From contig NZ_ML219773.1 of assembly GCF_004765805.1 (NCBI RefSeq), forward strand, positions 806,001-870,000: a stretch of DNA of 64,000 bases. The letters are read 5' to 3'. Shown here piece after piece: positions 60,333 to 64,000 of the stretch (within the stretch, counting starts at the first letter, position 1; each line of letters opens with the position of its first letter). The notes under the pieces were generated by a model that saw only the letters and a program-made list of their open reading frames with translations, had not been told where the DNA came from and did no database searches. The stretch is from Halorussus halobius (GTDB lineage Archaea > Halobacteriota > Halobacteria > Halobacteriales > Haladaptataceae). The translations under genes and the position numbers were made by a program.

Positions 60333-60716
60333 TCACGGCGCGACGGTCGCCTCCCCGTAGAGGTGAATCGTCAGGCCCGCGAGAGCGAGGATTCCGACCG
60401 AGACGAGCGCGAGTCCGGCGATTCGCCAGGTCGAGGGGTTCGCGTACACGGCGTACGCGCCGACCGCGACCAGTCCGAGTTGCCCGGCTATCTCGGCCAG
60501 CGACGCCCTGTGGCCGAGCGTGCCGGGCCGGAGGACCAGTACCATCACGACAACCGACAGCACCGTGACGCCGGCCGCAGCGAGCGCGAGCGGCGACCTC
60601 GTGCCGAGCGCGTCGGCCACGATGGCGGTCAGCGACGCGTCGAGCAGTCCTCGGGCCGCCACGACGGCCGCGAGGAGGGCGGGGTTCGACCACGTCGGGA
60701 ACAACCACTCGAACAT
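60333..60716 (-). CDS. Small four-helix membrane protein
   Basis: A 127-residue protein with about four hydrophobic segments: LLAAVVAARGLLDASLTAIV, SPLALAAAGVTVLSVVVMVLVL, IAGQLGLVAVGAYAVY and WRIAGLALVSVGILALAGLTI. No family recognised. The ATG at 60716 (MFEWLFPTW) excludes an Arg-rich upstream frame. Divergent from the DUF1684 gene; convergent-side neighbour is the thiB promoter. Confidence 0.7.
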   Translation of the reverse strand: MFEWLFPTWSNPALLAAVVAARGLLDASLTAIVADALGTRSPLALAAAGVTVLSVVVMVLVLRPGTLGHRASLAEIAGQLGLVAVGAYAVYANPSTWRIAGLALVSVGILALAGLTIHLYGEATVAP

Positions 60717-60822
60717 GCGATCAGCTTTGTTTCGGGAGCGGCATAACTGTAACTCCGCGCGGCGTCGAGGCCCGCCGGTTGTGATGCGAAGCGTTACCCG
60801 ACGCGAGAGCGTACGCCCGCCC

Positions 60823-61395
60823 ATGAGCGACGCCGCGAACGACCCCGACGACGGCGCGGGGGTCGACCCCGAGGAGTGGCGCGAACAGGTCGAGTCCTAC
60901 CGCCGGGAGAAAGACGCGTTCTTCGCCGAGCATCCCCAGTCGCCGGTCGCGCCCGAGGACCGCGACGACTTCGACGGCCTCGACTACTTCGACCCCGACC
61001 CCGCGTATCGAGTCGCGGCCACGGTCGCGGTCCACGACCGGCCCGAACCGGTGGAGATGGACGTGAACGCGGGACGGCCCCAGCGATACCTCCGGGTGGC
61101 GACCCTGCGTTTCACGATGGGCGAGGACACGTACGAACTCGCGGGCTACCAGCGGGAGGGCGAGGACGGCCTGTTCGTCCCCTTCCGGGACAAGACCACG
61201 GGCCAGCAGACCTACGAGGACGGCCGGTACATGGAGTTCGAACCGGAGGGCGAACTCGAAGACGGCGGCGAGGTGATACTCGACTTCAATCTGGCGTACT
61301 CGCCCTTTTGCGCCTACAGCGAGACGTTCGCCTGCCCGCTCCCGCCCGAGGAGAACTGGCTGGAGACCGAGATTCGGGCGGGCGAGCGGGCCTAA
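60823..61395 (+). CDS. DUF1684 family protein
   Basis: A 190-residue soluble protein. FRDKTTGQQTYEDGRYMEFE and LDFNLAYSPFCAYSETFACP match the DUF1684 pattern, including the terminal Pro-Leu-Pro-Pro-Glu-Glu-Asn-Trp. An acidic N-terminal part begins EEWREQVESYRREKDAFFAE. Function is not established. ATG at 60823. Confidence 0.85.
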   Translation: MSDAANDPDDGAGVDPEEWREQVESYRREKDAFFAEHPQSPVAPEDRDDFDGLDYFDPDPAYRVAATVAVHDRPEPVEMDVNAGRPQRYLRVATLRFTMGEDTYELAGYQREGEDGLFVPFRDKTTGQQTYEDGRYMEFEPEGELEDGGEVILDFNLAYSPFCAYSETFACPLPPEENWLETEIRAGERA

Positions 61396-61435
61396 TCGCA
61401 CAAAGCATTTCGGCTCCGGGCGCGAGTGGTCGGGC

Positions 61436-62038
61436 ATGGCCGACGACTCGACCGCCGACGTGAGCGACGACGAGCCGATGACCAACTTCCCGGTACCGGA
61501 CGTCGAGGACCTGCCCGAGGACCTCCGGGAGCGAATCGCCGAGGAGACCGAACAGGCCGGGTTCACGCCCAACGTCTTCCGGGCGTACGGCTACAAGCCC
61601 AGCCACTTCCGGCCGTTCTTCCAGTACCACGACGCGCTGGTCGAGGACACCCCGCTCGACCGCGAGGAGGTCGAGATGATAGTCGTGACCGTCAGCGGCG
61701 TCAACGACTGTCTCTACTGCGTGGTGGCCCACGGCGCGCTGTGTCGGTTCTACAGCGAGCGCCCGAAACTGTCCGACCAGCTCGCCACCAACCACCGCGC
61801 GGCCGACCTTTCCGAGCGCCGGCGCGCGATGCTCGACTTCGCGGTGAAGCTGACCGAGGAGCCGGGTCGCGTCACCGAGGCCGACCTCGACGCCCTGCGC
61901 GAGGTCGGCCTGACCGACGAAGAGATATGGGACGTCGGGAGCGTGACGGCGTTCTTCAACCTGAGCAACCGGATGTCCACGCTGGCGGACATGCGCCCGA
62001 ACGAGGAGTTCTACACCTTCGCGCGCGGGATGGAGTGA
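61436..62038 (+). CDS. AhpD/carboxymuconolactone decarboxylase-like protein
   Basis: A 200-residue peroxidase-related (uncharacterised peroxidase-like) protein. The redox motif Cys92-x-x-Cys95-x3-His99 in NDCLYCVVAHG is intact, as in AhpD. VEMIVVTVSGVN precedes it and EEIWDVGSVTAFFNLSNRM follows. Probably a thiol-dependent peroxidase or reductase. It follows DUF1684 by 40 bp on the same strand and may be co-transcribed. Confidence 0.87.
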   Translation: MADDSTADVSDDEPMTNFPVPDVEDLPEDLRERIAEETEQAGFTPNVFRAYGYKPSHFRPFFQYHDALVEDTPLDREEVEMIVVTVSGVNDCLYCVVAHGALCRFYSERPKLSDQLATNHRAADLSERRRAMLDFAVKLTEEPGRVTEADLDALREVGLTDEEIWDVGSVTAFFNLSNRMSTLADMRPNEEFYTFARGME

Positions 62039-62091
62039 GATATAAGGTCGATATTAATCATCCAAGGTTACCTAAGCTGTTTTGCGATTAG

Positions 62092-62099
62092 ATTTATAC
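62092..62099 (+). promoter_or_regulatory. TATA box of the small zinc-finger gene
   Basis: AT-rich GATTTATACG region; TTTATACG (62092-62099) lies about 27 nt upstream of the ATG at 62123, the spacing expected for a leaderless mRNA. The preceding 62040-62090 is notably AT-rich for this genome. Confidence 0.6.
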
Positions 62100-62122
62100 G
62101 CTTTTGCGTCCCCGGTTCGACC

Positions 62123-62299
62123 ATGGCGGCGACGACCACCTGGAACGACCCGAACCACTGCCCGTTCTGCGAGACCGAACTCGAAACGCCCGGCGCTGGC
62201 TTCGTCGACCACCTCGGCCAGAACCCCGACTGCGAGGATGGGTTCGAGGCCTGGCGGTCCAACGTCGCGGGCGACGTACCCGGCGGCTGGAGCGGATAG
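62123..62299 (+). CDS. 58-residue zinc-finger-like protein
   Basis: A small protein below common length cut-offs. It starts MAATTTWNDPNHCPFCETEL, followed by DHLGQNPDCEDGFEAW. Cys13, Cys16, His (in VDHLG) and Cys (in PDCED) make a plausible CCHC zinc site. The strong TATA at the right distance and GC-rich third positions support it. I recall similar haloarchaeal proteins (DUF7501-like) without known function. Confidence 0.72.
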   Translation: MAATTTWNDPNHCPFCETELETPGAGFVDHLGQNPDCEDGFEAWRSNVAGDVPGGWSG

Positions 62300-62332
62300 A
62301 AGGCGACTGCGGGCCGAAAGCCGGTCCCGAGG

Positions 62333-63013
62333 TCAGGGTGCGACGCCGACCGTCAGCAGCGTCCCGAACTCCCGGTAGCGCTCGACCATCGCCTCGCGGG
62401 TCTCCCACTCGTCGGTCGGGAACTCGCTCGCGTCCGGAATCTCGGTCTCCTCGTCCGGGATGTTGTCCTGCTCGGCGACGTGCAGGCCCGCCTCGCGGAA
62501 CGCCTCGCGGTACTGTGGCCCGCTCCACCGGGTCATCTCCACGTCGATGCGCTCTTGCCACCGGTGGGAGTGGACGTTCTCCTCGTAGTAGTTCACCGCG
62601 CAGAAGAAGGTGCCGCCGGGTCGCAGGACGCGGGCGACCTCACGGAGGGTCTGGTGGGGGTCGCTGGCGTAGTAGAACGCCTCCATCGACCAGACGTGGT
62701 CGACGCTGTCGTCGGCCAGGGGGAGCGAGTCGAAGTCGCCGTTCAGGTACTCGACGTCGGGGTCGTCCGTGTACTCCCGGGCGTTCCGTACCATCTCGGG
62801 GGAGCCGTCGAGTCCGTAACACGCGCCGGCGTTTTTGGTGTCCCTGAGGGCCCGCAGCACGTATCCCGAGCCAGTCCCGAGGTCGAGGACGACGTCGCCC
62901 GGTTCGACCGGCATCCGGGCCAGCGCGTACTTGGCCGTGTGCCAGTGGCGCTCGGCCATCCCCTTGTCGCGGCCGTCGGCCGCCCACTCGTCGAACTCCT
63001 CGCGTACGCTCAT
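62333..63013 (-). CDS. Class I SAM-dependent methyltransferase
   Basis: A 226-residue methyltransferase. Motif I VVLDLGTGSG (41-50) binds SAM; LDGSPEMVRNAREY and NGDFDSLPLADDSVDHVWSM continue the Rossmann pattern, and EVARVLRPGGTFFCAVNYY is motif III. The C-terminus (SGPQYREAFREAGLH) is the small-molecule methyltransferase type. Substrate unknown. ATG at 63013; an upstream in-frame extension to 63163 is unconserved. Divergent from DUF2391. Confidence 0.87.
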   Translation of the reverse strand: MSVREEFDEWAADGRDKGMAERHWHTAKYALARMPVEPGDVVLDLGTGSGYVLRALRDTKNAGACYGLDGSPEMVRNAREYTDDPDVEYLNGDFDSLPLADDSVDHVWSMEAFYYASDPHQTLREVARVLRPGGTFFCAVNYYEENVHSHRWQERIDVEMTRWSGPQYREAFREAGLHVAEQDNIPDEETEIPDASEFPTDEWETREAMVERYREFGTLLTVGVAP

Positions 63014-63161
63014 GTGCGGGTCGAGGCGCGCGAGGGGTAAAGTCGGTTCGGACTCACCGAGTCCGACTCGGCACTCGTCGACCCCGAGCGCGGGGCCGGC
63101 GGGCGACGCCGCGCCGTCGTCCAACGAGGCCCTTTTACCCGTCCGGTGTGTCACGTCGCGC

Positions 63162-63602
63162 ATGGTCGGCTCGAAGCGACGCTACGCACTGGCGGACACC
63201 GCCCAGCAGGTCGTGGGCGGGTTCCTGCTGGCGGGACCGTTCGTCGTCACCGAGGAGGTCTGGGGCCTCGCCAGCGACATGACCTGGGTGCAGTCGCTCT
63301 CGACCATCGCCATCGTGTTCCTCATCGGCTACGGCGCGCTCTACAAGGCCGACGACGACCGGGACCCCGACCGGGAGGCGGAGGTCGCGGGCGTCCCGAC
63401 CCGGTTCGTCTCGCTGATGGTCGTGTCGTTCGGGTCGGTGGCGATACTCGCGGTGGCGTTCGGCGCGCCCGGCACCTTCCTCGGCGACACGTTCGCCGAC
63501 GGCACGCCGTCGACGGAGACGGTCGCGATCACGCTCCGGGCTGTCAGCGTCGGCGCGGTGTTCAGCGTGGTCGGCGCGGCCACCGCCGACAGCGTGTTCT
63601 GA
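63162..63602 (+). CDS. DUF2391-type integral membrane protein
   Basis: A 146-residue membrane protein with about four helices: QQVVGGFLLAGPFVVTEEVW, WVQSLSTIAIVFLIGYGAL, FVSLMVVSFGSVAILAVAFG and VSVGAVFSVVGAATADS. The start RRYALADTAQQVVGGFLLAG is typical of the DUF2391 (TIGR02587-like) family. Function unknown. ATG at 63162. Confidence 0.8.
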   Translation: MVGSKRRYALADTAQQVVGGFLLAGPFVVTEEVWGLASDMTWVQSLSTIAIVFLIGYGALYKADDDRDPDREAEVAGVPTRFVSLMVVSFGSVAILAVAFGAPGTFLGDTFADGTPSTETVAITLRAVSVGAVFSVVGAATADSVF

Positions 63603-63668
63603 GACGGTCGGTCCCACCGCGGCGCCCGACCCGTATTCTTAAGTCTTCGCCGCGTATCACCAGTGGAT

Positions 63669-64000
63669 ATGGAATATCGACTCGCCATCGAAAACGCCCC
63701 CGAGTCGGTGCCCGGCGGGACGGGCATCCTCCTCCTGCATCCCAGCACGGGCGAGACCGACCGCATCGACACCGACTTCCTCAAGACCGACACCGACCGC
63801 TTTCTCGTCATCTCGACGCGGACCACCGCGCGCGAGGTCAAGCAGAAACTCGACCACTACGACGTCGACGAGGACCGCGCCGAGATACTCGACACCCTGA
63901 GCATCGAGCGGGGGTACTCCCGACGCAACACCGATAGCGTCCACTACGTCTCCTCGCCCGCCGACCTCGAGGGCGTCCTCGAGGTCGCCCGCGACTTCCT
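63669..64000 (+). CDS. RAD55/RecA-like haloarchaeal protein, N-terminal part
   Basis: The first 110 residues; the gene runs off the right edge. It begins EYRLAIENAPESVPGGTGIL, then LLHPSTGETDRIDTDFLKTD and ISTRTTAREVKQKLDHY. This is the layout of haloarchaeal RAD55-like proteins (PGGTxILL in place of a true Walker A, then STRTTA). A P-loop Lys/Thr is not evident, so ATP binding is doubtful. AT-rich ATTCTTAAGTC at about 63635-63645 is the likely TATA. Confidence 0.65.
   Translation, partial: MEYRLAIENAPESVPGGTGILLLHPSTGETDRIDTDFLKTDTDRFLVISTRTTAREVKQKLDHYDVDEDRAEILDTLSIERGYSRRNTDSVHYVSSPADLEGVLEVARDF

Noticed and set aside
1..64000. CRISPR array or insertion sequence
   Set aside because: No regularly spaced identical repeats, no cas gene, transposase or integrase frame was found on either strand.

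Overview
The window is a chromosomal segment from a haloarchaeon (class Halobacteria). Base composition is strongly GC-rich and proteins are Asp/Glu-rich. Many genes start 25-30 nt after a TATA-like box with no ribosome-binding site, as in leaderless haloarchaeal mRNAs. Information-processing genes are archaeal (ribosomal protein S8e, RadB, CDC48 AAA ATPase, XPD/Rad3-like helicase), and exported proteins are Tat-type lipoproteins with an RR motif and a lipobox Cys. Genus cannot be fixed from sequence alone.

Layout. 1-6.8 kb: partial NfeD-like gene, sugar-nucleotide epimerase, a solitary 2-oxoacid dehydrogenase E1-alpha, TrkA flanked by two stand-alone Lrp/AsnC RAM-domain proteins, and an ABC-2 exporter. 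6.8-10 kb: tRNA-Leu(TAA) with a nearby duplication of its 3' end, then a small membrane protein and two beta-propeller lipoproteins. 10-18.8 kb: cyclophilin, MFS transporter, S8e, RadB with an upstream VapBC pair, a RuvC-like protein, CDC48 and a DUF4097-type lipoprotein. 19-21.7 kb: an island with a winged-helix regulator, two tiny membrane proteins and two paralogous 'sensor domain' membrane proteins. 21.7-25.4 kb: an Lrp regulator with a TrkA-C domain, divergent from a Usp gene and an APC transporter fused to two Usp domains. 25.5-32.1 kb: the phosphate regulon (pstSCAB, phoU, and a divergent AbrB-PhoU regulator). 32.3-35.3 kb: CBS-HPF fusion protein, half-size lycopene-cyclase-domain protein, and a DUF7344/DUF7504 pair. 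35.5-38.3 kb: an iron uptake locus (substrate-binding lipoprotein and FecCD permease) with three DtxR/IdeR-like iron boxes. 38.6 kb: tRNA-Val(GAC). 39.2-43.2 kb: trpDFEG operon. 43.9-47 kb: class II ribonucleotide reductase. 47.6-55.6 kb: conserved haloarchaeal proteins, two Usp genes, GNAT, DUF2071, helicase, a second VapBC pair and a soluble chemotaxis-type transducer. 55.8-60.2 kb: a thiamine-type ABC transporter. 60.3-64 kb: small conserved genes (DUF1684, AhpD-like, a 58-aa zinc-finger protein, methyltransferase, DUF2391) and a partial RAD55-like gene.

How the genes work together. The clearest physiological units are phosphate, iron, tryptophan and thiamine acquisition or synthesis. Their transcription units are tight: pst genes overlap through ATGA or TAATG junctions and trp genes all through ATGA. 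Iron, trp, nrdJ and pst promoters each carry inverted repeats that look like operators. Several spacers share a degenerate GC-rich repeat family that produces spurious open frames on both strands.

Most striking items: the tRNA-Leu 3'-end duplication, the iron-box promoter followed by a chain of ATGA-overlapping tiny frames and a hairpin leading into fecCD, the CBS-HPF fusion, and the HTH/small-membrane/sensor-domain island. No CRISPR array, rRNA, insertion sequence or intein was seen.
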